Positions 25,352-34,599 of a DNA stretch of 64,000 bases are shown here, in pieces (within the stretch, counting starts at the first letter, position 1; each line of letters opens with the position of its first letter). A program made the position numbers and the translations under genes. A model generated the notes under the pieces. The model did not search any database. It was not told the origin of the DNA and saw nothing but the letters and a program-made list of their open reading frames with translations. The stretch is from Chlamydiales bacterium. GTDB lineage: Bacteria > Chlamydiota > Chlamydiia > Chlamydiales > Simkaniaceae. Location of the stretch: positions 1-64,000 of the forward strand of contig JACKPO010000005.1 of assembly GCA_024233515.1 (NCBI GenBank), read 5' to 3'.

Positions 25352-25858
25352 ATGACAGCACCTAATCAAGCTATTCCCCAAACAATTTACGATCATGATT
25401 TTGTTCGACTAGCCAAATCTGCATCTCACCCCAGGGAAAAGATTAGATTCTTAGCTTTTAGTCACCTAAAAGATGGCAAAAAACCAAGTGAAGTAGCAGA
25501 TATAGTTAGAGTAGCACGCAATAGCCTTTACCATTGGCTTCGACGCTTTCGAGAGAAAGGACTTGAAGGATTAAGAGAACAGGGAGGTAGAGGAAAAAAA
25601 CCTCTTATCCCCGAAGAAGAGAGAGAAGCTTTTCGTTGTGCTGTTTTAGAGCTACAAGCTGGAAGAGATGGAGGAAGTATAACGGGAAAAGATGTTCTTC
25701 GCTTAATGGAAGAGAAGTATGGGATCAAATGCTCATTAAAAAGCGCGTATAATCAGTTAAAAAAAGCCTCTCTTGTTTGGATAAGTGCTCGCTCTCGCCA
25801 TCCAAAATCAGATCTAAAAAAACAAGAAGAATTTAAAAAAAATTCCAAGAGCAAGTAA
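25352..25858 (+). CDS. IS630 transposase, ORF A, copy B
   Basis: A 168-residue helix-turn-helix half. ATG 25352 follows a near-perfect AAGGAGGT ribosome site. Conserved features match copy A: EKIRFLAFSHLKDGKKPSEVADI-type HTH region, WLRRFREKGLEGLREQGG, and VWISARSRHPKSD at the end. The A AAA AAT slip site is at 25837-25843, in the same relative place as in copy A. Confidence 0.88.
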   Translation: MTAPNQAIPQTIYDHDFVRLAKSASHPREKIRFLAFSHLKDGKKPSEVADIVRVARNSLYHWLRRFREKGLEGLREQGGRGKKPLIPEEEREAFRCAVLELQAGRDGGSITGKDVLRLMEEKYGIKCSLKSAYNQLKKASLVWISARSRHPKSDLKKQEEFKKNSKSK

Positions 25859-26406
25859 CTGCTGTGCTTCCTGAAACCGTAGACATTAAAGACGTTGAAA
25901 TCTGGTTTCAAGATGAGGCTCGTTTTGGACAACAAGGAAGCCTTAGCAGAATGTGGGCTATAAAAGGAACACGTCCTCGAGCAGTAAGGCAGCAACAGTT
26001 TAAGTACACATATCTCTTTGGAGCGGTGTGCCCTTTTAGGGGAGAAGGAGTGGGGCTCCTTCTCCCCTATGCGAATACTGAAACAATGAAAATCCATTTA
26101 GAGCACATCGCGTCACGTGTGCCCAAAGACAAACATGCAGTCATTGTATTGGATAAAGCCGGATGGCATACAACCAAGAAACTGCAAGTGTTTCCGAATC
26201 TCACATTGTTGCCCCTTCCACCAGCTTCTCCTGAACTTAATCCCTGTGAGCAAATTTGGAAACATCTAAGAAGAAAGCACCTTTCCAATAGATGCTTTCA
26301 AGATGATGAAGACTTACTGACAGCGTGCAGTGAAGCCTGGAACGATTTTATCGATGACTCTGAATTGGTTACTTCTTTATGTTCGAGAGATTGGGCTCAT
26401 GTGTAA
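25837..26406 (+). CDS. IS630 transposase, ORF B, copy B
   Basis: DDE half reached by a -1 shift. Catalytic residues appear in WFQDEARFG, VIVLDKAGWH and SPELNPCEQIW. Stop at 26404-26406, just inside the right terminal repeat. The ORF is intact, so the element may still be mobile. Confidence 0.9.
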   Translation, partial: KKFQEQVTAVLPETVDIKDVEIWFQDEARFGQQGSLSRMWAIKGTRPRAVRQQQFKYTYLFGAVCPFRGEGVGLLLPYANTETMKIHLEHIASRVPKDKHAVIVLDKAGWHTTKKLQVFPNLTLLPLPPASPELNPCEQIWKHLRRKHLSNRCFQDDEDLLTACSEAWNDFIDDSELVTSLCSRDWAHV

Positions 26407-26425
26407 TTTTAATATTTTTAATTAG

Positions 26426-29400
26426 TATAATGCTTTCCAAAAACCCCTGCTGACCCTCCATCCCGATCAATCGCAGACCCAAAACTTCTACTCCAAAAAC
26501 GGCTCCTTACAAACAACCATTCATCCTGATGGCACAGAGGTCCACTATACCTACGATCTCTTTCAGCAGATGACCTCAAAGAAAACGATTTCCAAAGAGG
26601 GAATAACTCTTCTTTCTGAAATGTGGGAATATAAAGGAACACAACTCACCGCTTATACCAATGAAAATGGCTTGCGCGTTCAGTTTTTCTATGATGGGGC
26701 AGGAAGAAAAACTTTGGAGCGCGCAGAAGACCGGCAGATCTCCTTTTCTTACGATTCTCTGGGATTGCTTGAAAAAACCCACAACGGCGCATGGACCACT
26801 GTTCAAACACATAACGTGGAAGGACTGATTGAAGAGACATGGGAAGAAGACCAGGACGGAAACATCGAAAATAGAATGCGTTTCCACTACAACAACGAAA
26901 ACCAAAAAGAGCGTGTTGAGCGAACCACCTCACAAGGAGAAGCAGTCGATTTTCTCACCTATACCGATGGGAAATTAACAGGTCATAAAGACCCCCTTGG
27001 AAATCAAACGCGCATCACCTACAACCCCTTCTTTAAAAATGAGCTAGGGCAAAACACCCTTCAGAAAACCACCATCGATCCTCTTGATCACCAAACCATC
27101 GAAACCTTTGATGCTCAAAACCGCCTCATCCAAAGAGAAAAAAAAGATCCCTCTGCACAAACCGTTTTTAAAGAGACATTTTCTTATGACCGCTCAGGAA
27201 ACCTCGCGAAACATCTTTCCTTTGTGTATCGAGAAAATCTCCCAGAAAAAGAAATCATGGTCGAGCGCACGTTTGATTCTATGGGAAGACTCATCGAAGA
27301 GGTCGAAAGTGGCCAAAAGAAAAGCTCCTTCAGCTACGACTCAAGAGGAAACCTCATTTCAAAAATTCTCCCGGATCAAGTTGAGCTCAGTTATGTCTAT
27401 GATGGCGCTAATCGTTTGCAAGAGATCAGCTCCTCTGACAGGACTGTTCACTACTCCTATGTCTATTCCCAGGGTCTTCACCCAATCGAAATCATCGACT
27501 CCCTCCAAAATGTTAGTTTAAAACGGAGCTATAACTCCTTTGGGCAAGTCACCTCAGAGGTCAATTTCTTAGGGCAGGCTCAATCATGGAGCTACGACTC
27601 TCAAGGGAGATGCCTCTCCATGACCCTTCCCGATCACTCCTCTATTGAGTACCAGTACAAAGGGGCTCACATGAATGTGGTCCAAAGAAAAGACCCTTAT
27701 GGCCATCTTCTCTATCAGCACCAGTACCTAGCCTTTGATCCCAATGGACATATCGCTGAAGAATCCCTCATCTGCAACTTAGGTCACGTCAAGACCTCGA
27801 GAGATCTTTTAGAGCGCCCCTCGACTCAAACCTCCTCTTACTTTGAGCAAACAATGACCTACGACCCCTCTGGACGGGTCGAAAAAGTCTCCCATTCCTT
27901 CCTTGGCAACAAAGAGTATGAGTACGATTCCCTGAGCCAGCTCACCAGAGAAAATGACACACCCTACGCCTTTGACTCTCTTGGCAACCCCATCGATTGT
28001 GAAGTCAATGAGCTGAATCAAATTTGTAGAGCTGCGGACACATGCATCCAGTATGACCCTAACGGAAATCCCATCGAGCAGGTGAGCCCTGATCAAACCA
28101 CTCAATATACCTACGATGCTCTTGGCCGCCTGATCGCAATCACCATCGATGAACACAAAAAAGTTTGTTTTTCTTATGACCCCTGCTCCCGTCTCTTTTC
28201 GAAAGAGGTCTATTCCTCCTCGTCCTCTCCCCCTTGGTATCAGCCCGCCGTCGATTTTCTTTGGCAAGAGCCCTCAGCGCCCCCCACTGGATCGTGGAAA
28301 AAAGAACAGGAGGTCTACTACCTCTATGATCGCGATCGAGAAATCGGAACCTTTGATGCTCAAGGACGACTCCATGAACTAAAAGTCCTTGGCCTCGGGA
28401 TCAAGGGGGACATCGGCGCGGCGATCAGCATCGAACTCGGAGGAATCCCTTACGCCCCTCTCCACGATTTTCAAGGGAATATCATCGCCATCCTTTCCCC
28501 ATCAGGGGCGATAGAAGAAACCTATCACATCGACTCTTTCGGAAGAGAAACCGGCCCTCCTCCTCAGAACCCTTGGCGTTTTGCCTCCAAACGGAGCGAG
28601 GAAGGACTCATCTTCTTTGGCCTCCGTTTTTACGATCCCAACCTCGGGCGATGGCTCACACCCGATCCTGCAGGGTTGATTGATGGCGTCAACCTCTACG
28701 CCTATGTCCATAATAGTCCCCTTAACCGTTTAGATCTTTTTGGCTTGTTTGAAGAAAATTTTCTTCAGGCCTTTAAACTTGACGTCCCCATCCCCCAGAT
28801 CCCCAGCTTTGCAGGGATCCAATCCTTCATGGCTCAAGGTGAGATCAACGGGATCGTTGTCGACTTCTTCCTCTCTTGCGGCCATTGGCACCAGCTTCAA
28901 TTTACCCCCGAAGAGCAACAGATAGGGCGCGTCAACCTCCTCGACCACCTCCCCGAACTTGTCGCCACCTCCGGCCTCTACGTCAACATCTGCACACTCA
29001 ATAACGGAATCAACACCACCCTACCCGAGTTTAAGGACATGTGCAGCGCCCTCACAAAAAAAACAGGGGGAACCTTTTTTATTGGTCTCCACACACCCAC
29101 CGAAGGAGTCCTGAGCGACATCAAGCGGGTACAAACCGCGAGGAAAGGGATCGAAACCAAACAGACCAGCCTCAATCGACAATTTATGGTGACAATTGGG
29201 GAAAAAGTCCATAATATCAATCCTCAATCGATTTGGTATGCGATCGGTCATAGCGAAGGAGGTTTGATCATGAAACGAGCCATCGAAGGGATGGACGAAG
29301 GGAGTCAAAACAAGCTCCGCTCGCTCCTCCATATCCTTGCCATCGCCCCTGCAGAACCCCTATCCAAAAAACAAGGAGCCGCCGTGATGAATATCTATTC

Positions 29401-29635
29401 CGATAAAGACTACGTCACAGGGTTTGGCCCTCAAGGGCAAGTCCCCCGCTACTTAAACCACCCCGATTACAAAATCGAGATCCTCAAATGTTCCTCACCC
29501 ATCAAAGACCGCAACTTCTTTATTGCCGACCACGGTTTCTTAAAACCGACCTACACAAACGCCTGGCAAGGAAATGTAAGTGACAAACAAAAAGAATTTA
29601 CCTTTTATCAAGGAGAACACCATGACGCGCGTTAA
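26426..29635 (+). pseudogene. RHS-repeat protein, C-terminal fragment with lipase-like tip domain
   Basis: Open from just after the IS right end, about 1069 codons. Most of it is YD/RHS repeats (YSKNGSL, YDGAGRKT, YDSLGLLEKT, YDSRGNLIS and many more). The RHS core signature RFYDPNLGRWLTPDPAGL lies about 950 residues upstream-to-core in the usual order, followed by NLYAYVHNSPLNRLDLFGL, after which RHS proteins switch to a variable C-terminal toxin or effector. Here the tip is about 300 residues with a serine-hydrolase nucleophile elbow GHSEGG (near base 29240), a later Asp in SDKDYV and a His in IADHGF, an arrangement that could form a lipase triad. There is no start codon with a ribosome site near the new 5' end, so the fragment is probably not made as a secreted protein, though ATG 26570 is possible. 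The last 14 bases overlap the next gene. Confidence 0.85.
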
Positions 29636-30248
29636 CCCTTTATTCTTAATCTTTTTCCTATTATTAGGAGGCCTAACCATGAATGCCAATGAAAAGAAAA
29701 GTTCCGATGAATATTTAACATATGTCGATGAAATCTCCTCTGCATTTAAACAGGATATGAAACAAAAATTCGGACTTCACTGTTATGCTAGCGGAGGGCG
29801 TATGCCTTGGGATGTCGAGAAAATTGATCTCTCTTTCATGAGCCAACGTCACGCTACGGTTGAAGAAGCGCGCCGGCTTGAAGTCTATGGCGTCGAGAAG
29901 CTCCTCAGTTTGATCAACCAACACGAAAAAATCCGCCCCTACTTGCGAGAGTACCCCTTCAAGCCTGATCGCGTAGGTCTTTCTATTTCGTTTCAAACGA
30001 AAACTGGAGAGCGTCCTCTTGATGGTTCTGTCGCTCATGTTTACGCAACACGAAACATGATTTTCTACAGCAAAGCAGAAATCGTCATGACCAAACCCCA
30101 CCCCCATACAGACATAAGAGATCCCAACAACCCCAAAACCGAAATGATCGGCGGTGGCCCTGAAGTAGAGCTTTTAGACCTACTGGAAGAGCCTTATGAG
30201 GACGCTCTAAAAATCGTGGAACAGGAAAAACACCATGATACGCGTTAA
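29622..30248 (+). CDS. Small secreted protein downstream of RHS tip, copy 1 (candidate immunity/accessory)
   Basis: A 208-residue protein with an N-terminal signal peptide (NPLFLIFFLLLGGLTMNA). The mature part has GLHCYASGGRMPWDVEKIDLSF-type residues, EEARRLEVYGVEKLL, HEKIRPYLREYPF, and an almost invariant C-terminal block MTKPHPHTDIRDPNNPKTEM shared with the following gene. I do not recognise a known family. ATG 29622 has AAGGAGA upstream and overlaps the RHS stop by 14 bases. Being exported, encoded immediately after a lipase-tipped RHS gene and duplicated, it could be a periplasmic immunity protein; a secreted effector or partner is equally compatible with the sequence. Confidence 0.8.
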   Translation: MTRVNPLFLIFFLLLGGLTMNANEKKSSDEYLTYVDEISSAFKQDMKQKFGLHCYASGGRMPWDVEKIDLSFMSQRHATVEEARRLEVYGVEKLLSLINQHEKIRPYLREYPFKPDRVGLSISFQTKTGERPLDGSVAHVYATRNMIFYSKAEIVMTKPHPHTDIRDPNNPKTEMIGGGPEVELLDLLEEPYEDALKIVEQEKHHDTR

Positions 30249-30867
30249 CCCTTTATTCTTAATCTTTTTCCTCTTAGTAGGAGGTTTAACCATGAATGCC
30301 AATGAAAAGAAAAATTCCGATGAGTATTTAGTGCTTGTCGATGAAATCACCTCTGCTTTCACACAAGAAATGAAACAAAAATATGGACTTCATTGTTGGG
30401 CAAGCGGAGGGCGTATGCCCTACGATGTAGAGGAACTTGATCTCTCTTTTAGTATCCAAGGCCCATTCACTATAGAGGAAGCTCGAAGACTAGAAGTACA
30501 GGCCATTACGAAACTCCTCGATCTCGTCAACCAACATGAAAAAATCCGCCCCTATTTGCGTGAGTATCCCTTCAAGTCAGACCGGGTGTGCATCTCCATT
30601 TCTTTTCCCACTCAAACCGGAGAGCGTCCTTTGGATGGCTCTGTTGCATCTGTCCTGAATGCACGCAATAAAGTGATCTACAAAAAAGCTGCAATTGTCA
30701 TGACCAAGCCCCATCCCCATACAGACATAAGAGATCCCAACAACCCCAAAACCGAAATGATCGGTGGCGGTCCAAAAGTTAAACTCATCACCATTAAGGA
30801 AGAACCTTATGAGGACGCCCTAAACATTGTTAAAAGTGAGGAGAAGTCGTTTGATGAATCTCCCTGA
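30235..30867 (+). CDS. Small secreted protein downstream of RHS tip, copy 2
   Basis: A 210-residue paralogue of the preceding gene, with nearly identical signal peptide and C-terminal block; the middle is more diverged (GLHCWASGGRMPYDVEELDLSF, EEARRLEVQAITKLL). ATG 30235 overlaps the stop of copy 1 by 14 bases, the same overlap as copy 1 has with the RHS gene; the sequence around both junctions (CACCATGA.ACGCGTTAACCC) is the same, marking the boundary of a tandem duplication. The stop overlaps the start of the inositol-phosphatase gene by 14 bases. Confidence 0.8.
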   Translation: MIRVNPLFLIFFLLVGGLTMNANEKKNSDEYLVLVDEITSAFTQEMKQKYGLHCWASGGRMPYDVEELDLSFSIQGPFTIEEARRLEVQAITKLLDLVNQHEKIRPYLREYPFKSDRVCISISFPTQTGERPLDGSVASVLNARNKVIYKKAAIVMTKPHPHTDIRDPNNPKTEMIGGGPKVKLITIKEEPYEDALNIVKSEEKSFDESP

Positions 30868-31672
30868 AGTTCTCCGCTCCCGTTTAACGGTTGTCGCAAC
30901 ACAAACAGCCCTTAAAGCTGGACAGCTCCTCCGCCGCGGCTTTGGAACCGTCATGGCGATTGACTCCAAGGAAGGACGCCATAATTTAGTCACTGAATGG
31001 GATAAGAAATCAGAAGCTCTCATTATTGAAACGATCCAGAGACACTTTCCTGACCATTCTTTTCTCGCAGAAGAGGGAGGAGAAACCGGAAAAAATGAAG
31101 GAATCAAGTGGGTCATTGATCCTCTGGATGGAACGGTCAATTTTGCGCATAATATTCCCCTATTTGCTGTGAGTATTGCAGCAACATTTGATGGAGAGCC
31201 TCTTGCGGGAGCCGTTTACAATCCTATGTTAGAAGAACTCTTTGTTGCTGAGAAAGGACAAGGAGCCTTTTTAAATGGTCAGGAGATCAAAGTCACAGAA
31301 ACCTCTGTTTTAGATCGCGCTATTCTCGGAACAGGATTTCCCTATAACACCCATGAAAATCCTCTGAATGCCTTGGATCTATTTCACTCCTTTGCTAAAC
31401 TGGGTCTCCCTTTGAGACGAATGGGATCTGCGGCGATGGATCTTTGTTATCTCGCGGCAGGTCGCTTTGACGCCTTTTGGGAGGTCTCACTTGAACCTTG
31501 GGATTATGCCGCAGGCAAGCTCATCGTTGAAGAAGCGGGCGGTACCGTTTCTGATTTGGAAGGAAACCCTCTAACCAAATTGAAAGAAGGCCCCCTCCTC
31601 GCCTCAAATGGACATTTGCACAGTCAAATGGTGAACAAGATAAAACAAACGATAGATCATGCAGCTGATTGA
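30854..31672 (+). CDS. suhB: Inositol-1-monophosphatase family protein
   Basis: A 272-residue Mg-dependent phosphatase. The metal-binding motifs are LAEEGGE (Glu), WVIDPLDGTVNF (the DPxDGT signature) and EPWDYAAGKLIVEEAGG at the C-terminal side, as in SuhB/IMPase. It probably removes phosphate from inositol-1-phosphate or a related substrate; SuhB in enterobacteria also acts in transcription antitermination, which cannot be inferred here. ATG 30854 has GAGGAG upstream; a longer start at 30827 lies inside the previous gene. It overlaps folD by 14 bases. Confidence 0.88.
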   Translation: MNLPEVLRSRLTVVATQTALKAGQLLRRGFGTVMAIDSKEGRHNLVTEWDKKSEALIIETIQRHFPDHSFLAEEGGETGKNEGIKWVIDPLDGTVNFAHNIPLFAVSIAATFDGEPLAGAVYNPMLEELFVAEKGQGAFLNGQEIKVTETSVLDRAILGTGFPYNTHENPLNALDLFHSFAKLGLPLRRMGSAAMDLCYLAAGRFDAFWEVSLEPWDYAAGKLIVEEAGGTVSDLEGNPLTKLKEGPLLASNGHLHSQMVNKIKQTIDHAAD

Positions 31673-32507
31673 TGGAAAAAACATTGCCCAAGGAGTCCGA
31701 TCCGCCCTCAAAGAGAAGATCGGAAAGATCACGGGAAGAAAACCTGGCCTTGCCTTTGTTCTGATTGGGGAAGATCCTGCTTCTCAGGCCTATGTCCGGA
31801 TGAAAAAGAAAGGGTGCCAGGAGGTCGGAATCCACTCGGAGACCTTAGAGCTTCCCGAAAACATTTCCCAAGAAGAACTCCTGAAAGAGGTCAAGCGACT
31901 CAATGCGGACGAAAAGATCGATGGCATCTTAATCCAGCAACCTTTTCCGAGTCATATCTCAACAAAAGCGATTGTCGAAGCCACCGATCCAGCAAAGGAT
32001 GTGGATGGGTTTCATCCTCTCAATATTGGCCGCCTCCTTCTTGGAGAGCCGGGAGGATTCGCTGCTTGCACTCCTCTTGGAGTGGTAAAACTTCTTGAAG
32101 AAAGTGGGATTCCGACCGCTGGAAAGCAAGCGGTCATTGTGGGACGGAGCAACATCGTTGGAAAACCACTAGCGGCCCTTCTTATGCAACGGGGAACCGA
32201 TTGCACCGTCACCATCGCCCACTCCCGCACTGAAAATCTTGAGGAAGTTTGCCGCACCGCTGATATTCTCATCGCTGCGATTGGAAAACCCCACTTCATC
32301 ACAAAAGGGATGGTCAAAAAGGGAGCGGTTGTAATCGACGTTGGAATTAACCGAACCGACAAGGGGCTTGTCGGTGATGTTGCCTTTGACGAAGTGAAAG
32401 AGATCGCTGGAGCGATTACCCCTGTTCCTGGAGGTGTCGGTCCCATGACGATTGCCATGCTCCTCTCTAACACCTATGACAGCTACCTAATGCGATGCGG
32501 CTCTTAA
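31659..32507 (+). CDS. folD: Methylenetetrahydrofolate dehydrogenase / cyclohydrolase
   Basis: A 282-residue bifunctional FolD. The catalytic lysine region is YVRMKKKGCQEVGI (YxxxK pattern), DGILIQQPFP and KDVDGFHP line the substrate site, VGRSNIVGKPLA binds NADP, and TPVPGGVGPMTIAML is the C-terminal signature. It interconverts 5,10-methylene- and 10-formyl-tetrahydrofolate in the cytosol. Start overlaps suhB, and the end overlaps apbE by 13 bases, placing it in a compact operon. Confidence 0.95.
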   Translation: MQLIDGKNIAQGVRSALKEKIGKITGRKPGLAFVLIGEDPASQAYVRMKKKGCQEVGIHSETLELPENISQEELLKEVKRLNADEKIDGILIQQPFPSHISTKAIVEATDPAKDVDGFHPLNIGRLLLGEPGGFAACTPLGVVKLLEESGIPTAGKQAVIVGRSNIVGKPLAALLMQRGTDCTVTIAHSRTENLEEVCRTADILIAAIGKPHFITKGMVKKGAVVIDVGINRTDKGLVGDVAFDEVKEIAGAITPVPGGVGPMTIAMLLSNTYDSYLMRCGS

Positions 32508-33316
32508 TCGTCTCTCTCTTCCTCCTATGGGGATGCACCAAAAACCCAACCCACTTTAATGGGGTCGCTCATACCCACCCCTTCCATATTCAGATTGGCC
32601 ATCCTTTATCCCAACGGGAGCAAAACAGTGTCCACGAGCTGATTCGTGAAACATTTGAAGAGATCGATCTCTGCTATAACCATTGGAATCCTAATTCAGA
32701 TCTTTCACGCGGAATTCTTACCGATAAGGTCCAAGCGATCCTAAGCAAGGCACAAGCCTTTTATGAACTGACAAAAGGGCAATACGATCCTACTCTTGGA
32801 GCACTTGTCACCCACTTTAAACAGACAGGAACCTTCCCCGATAAAGAGGTCCCCAAGCAATATGATCTCGATGGAATGCTCAAAGGATTCACGATCGATC
32901 TTTTGATCGACCGCCTAGCTGAGAAAGGGTACCAAAACCTTTATGTCGAATGGGGCGGTGACCTTCGCGTCAAGGGAAACCACCCTGAAGGGAGACACTG
33001 GCAAGTCCTCTTAAACGGGCGCCCCTTCCCCCTTACCGATGGCGCCCTTGCCACCAGCGGATGCCAAGAGCAAATCTGGGAGGTCAGAAAAACTCTCTAT
33101 ACCCACATCATGAATCCCCAAACGGAGAAGATGATCGAGGTAAAAACAGGAATGATCCATCAAGTCTCCGCTAAAGCCCCCACAGGAGCATTAGCCGATG
33201 CACTGGCCACCGCTTGCATGGCATGTGGAACGATGGAAGCAGGGCAAGCCTTTGCAGAAAAAATCAAAAAAGAGTATCCCGAAATAGAATTTTGGATCAC
33301 AACATATGAGTTATAA
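32495..33316 (+). CDS. apbE: FAD:protein FMN transferase, lipoprotein
   Basis: A 273-residue ApbE. The N-terminus MRLLIVSLFLLWGC is a lipoprotein signal peptide with the lipid-attached cysteine at residue 14. The flavin-binding domain has YDPTLGALV, DLDGMLKGFTIDLL, VEWGGDLRVKG, LATSGC and a late SAKAPTGALADALATACM. ApbE attaches FMN to Thr of NqrB and NqrC in the sodium-pumping NADH:quinone reductase, which chlamydiae possess, so this is the expected substrate. It overlaps folD upstream and the HAD gene downstream by 11 bases. Confidence 0.92.
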   Translation: MRLLIVSLFLLWGCTKNPTHFNGVAHTHPFHIQIGHPLSQREQNSVHELIRETFEEIDLCYNHWNPNSDLSRGILTDKVQAILSKAQAFYELTKGQYDPTLGALVTHFKQTGTFPDKEVPKQYDLDGMLKGFTIDLLIDRLAEKGYQNLYVEWGGDLRVKGNHPEGRHWQVLLNGRPFPLTDGALATSGCQEQIWEVRKTLYTHIMNPQTEKMIEVKTGMIHQVSAKAPTGALADALATACMACGTMEAGQAFAEKIKKEYPEIEFWITTYEL

Positions 33317-33911
33317 AACCATCATCTTTGACTTGGGAGGCGTTCTCGTCGACTTTAGTCATGAAAAAATGTTCGAACAAGTTGCAATGCTCACGGGGAT
33401 TCCTCCGCATGACGTTTACCAGCTTCTCTTTGAAGAGCGGACAGGGCTCCAGTATGAACGGGGACTGATCACAACCGAAGAGATCTCTGCTTTGATCCAG
33501 AAAAAAGCAACCCTCTCCTTCGAAATGCCTCAGCTCATTGAAGCAGCCTCCACCATTTTCACTCCCAAAGAAGAAATGGAGCTCCTTGTGAAAAAATTGA
33601 AAAATCAAGGGTACCGTCTCATCATTCTCTCAAATACCTTTCAGCCTCATATTGAATATCTCTCCAAAAACTTTACGATCCTCCCCTATTTCGACCACCA
33701 CATTTACTCCTACGAAGTAGGCTATGCAAAGCCTGAGCCAAAAATTTATGAACTTGCTCTAAAAAAAGCAGAGTGTGATCCTACTGAATGTTTTTTTATC
33801 GATGACAAAATCGAAAACATTCGTCCTGCTGAAATTTTGGGGATTCAGTGCCACCATTTCCGCACCCCTTCCCTTCTCATGGACGACTTAATCAGGAGCG
33901 GCATCTTATGA
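33306..33911 (+). CDS. HAD-superfamily hydrolase (YihX-like)
   Basis: A 201-residue HAD phosphatase. Motif I is FDLGGVLVDF (nucleophile Asp and acid Asp are partly replaced: the DxG-VLVD form of the YihX/epoxide-hydrolase-N subgroup), motif II SNTF, motif III lysine in KPEPKIY, motif IV FIDDK. The substrate is probably a sugar phosphate but cannot be told. It overlaps apbE by 11 bases and its TGA overlaps the maf start (ATGA). Confidence 0.88.
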   Translation: MSYKTIIFDLGGVLVDFSHEKMFEQVAMLTGIPPHDVYQLLFEERTGLQYERGLITTEEISALIQKKATLSFEMPQLIEAASTIFTPKEEMELLVKKLKNQGYRLIILSNTFQPHIEYLSKNFTILPYFDHHIYSYEVGYAKPEPKIYELALKKAECDPTECFFIDDKIENIRPAEILGIQCHHFRTPSLLMDDLIRSGIL

Positions 33912-34480
33912 AAGTTCTTCTCGGATCAAAATCCCCCCGTCGGCAAGAGATTCTCCAGTTCTTTTCACTCCCCTTCACCGTGACCTCCTCCCCCTTTGAT
34001 GAACGCACCGTTCCTTTCACCGGCGATCCCGAAAACTACGTAAAAACCCTTGCTGAGAAAAAAGGGGAAGCGCTTGTCGCAACCTATCCCGATCATCTCA
34101 TTATCACTGCTGATACCATCGTCTTTTTTGAAGGGGCCATCCTCCACAAACCCGACTCCCTCGAAACGGGACGAAAAATGCTTGAAGCTCTCTCTGGAAA
34201 ATCTCACGATGTCCTCACCGCCATCGCCATCCGCAAAAACGATACCCTCTTCAGCGCCGTTGAAACCTCCCACGTCACGTTCAATCCCCTCACCGAGCAA
34301 GCGATCAATGCCTACCTCAAACAAGAACACGGGATGGATAAAGCAGGCGGGTACGGCATCCAAGAAACAGGAAGCCTCCTCGTCAATCGGATCGAGGGGT
34401 GTTTCTATAATGTGATGGGACTCCCCGTCAACACCCTCCAACACCTCCTCTCTAAATTCCAGATCGACCTCTGGAATTAA
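33908..34480 (+). CDS. maf: Maf-family nucleoside triphosphate pyrophosphatase
   Basis: A 190-residue Maf/YhdE house-cleaning pyrophosphatase. It opens with LLGSKSPRRQEIL, and has ITADTIVFFEG and DKAGGYGIQETGSLLVNRIEG, the family signatures for substrate and metal binding. It hydrolyses non-canonical nucleotides such as dTTP/UTP analogues to the monophosphate. ATG 33908 overlaps the HAD stop. A hairpin with T-rich tail follows at 34518-34556, ending the suhB-to-maf cluster. Confidence 0.92.
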   Translation: MKVLLGSKSPRRQEILQFFSLPFTVTSSPFDERTVPFTGDPENYVKTLAEKKGEALVATYPDHLIITADTIVFFEGAILHKPDSLETGRKMLEALSGKSHDVLTAIAIRKNDTLFSAVETSHVTFNPLTEQAINAYLKQEHGMDKAGGYGIQETGSLLVNRIEGCFYNVMGLPVNTLQHLLSKFQIDLWN

Positions 34481-34517
34481 ACGACGAAGCAATCCTATCA
34501 TATCCCTATCCACAACG

Positions 34518-34556
34518 TGCAAGTGTACGGTGATGTCGTACACTTGCATGTTTTTC
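34518..34556 (+). terminator. Rho-independent terminator after maf
   Basis: Eleven-base perfect stem TGCAAGTGTAC / GTACACTTGCA with a nine-base loop (34529-34537), followed by TGTTTTTCTT. Confidence 0.75.
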
Positions 34557-34599
34557 TTGATCATCAAAACAAAAGATTATATGGATAGGTAAAGACGTA

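Larger units (their letters stand above)
25284..26431 (+). mobile_element. IS630-family insertion sequence, copy B (different subtype)
   Basis: About 1150 bases. A 12-base terminal repeat ATTATACTAATT (25283-25294) is mirrored perfectly at 26420-26431, and the next bases continue with partial symmetry. TATA at both ends leaves the exact TA target duplication ambiguous by two bases. The transposase is related to that of copy A but clearly divergent, and the terminal repeats differ, so this is a second element, not a duplication of the first. It lies directly against copy A. Confidence 0.88.

Noticed and set aside
28149..28382. Short frame within the RHS C-terminal fragment
   Set aside because: Overlaps the RHS frame completely and has no independent signals.
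26426..29635. Restored in-frame RHS gene after precise removal of both IS elements
   Set aside because: The TA/TATA ends leave the exact target duplications ambiguous, and different choices give different frames or stop codons, so I make no claim about the ancestral frame.
33965..34567. 200-codon open frame on the minus strand opposite maf
   Set aside because: It is the reverse complement of a well-supported maf gene and its composition is that of an antisense shadow (acid and Gly/Val-rich without motifs).
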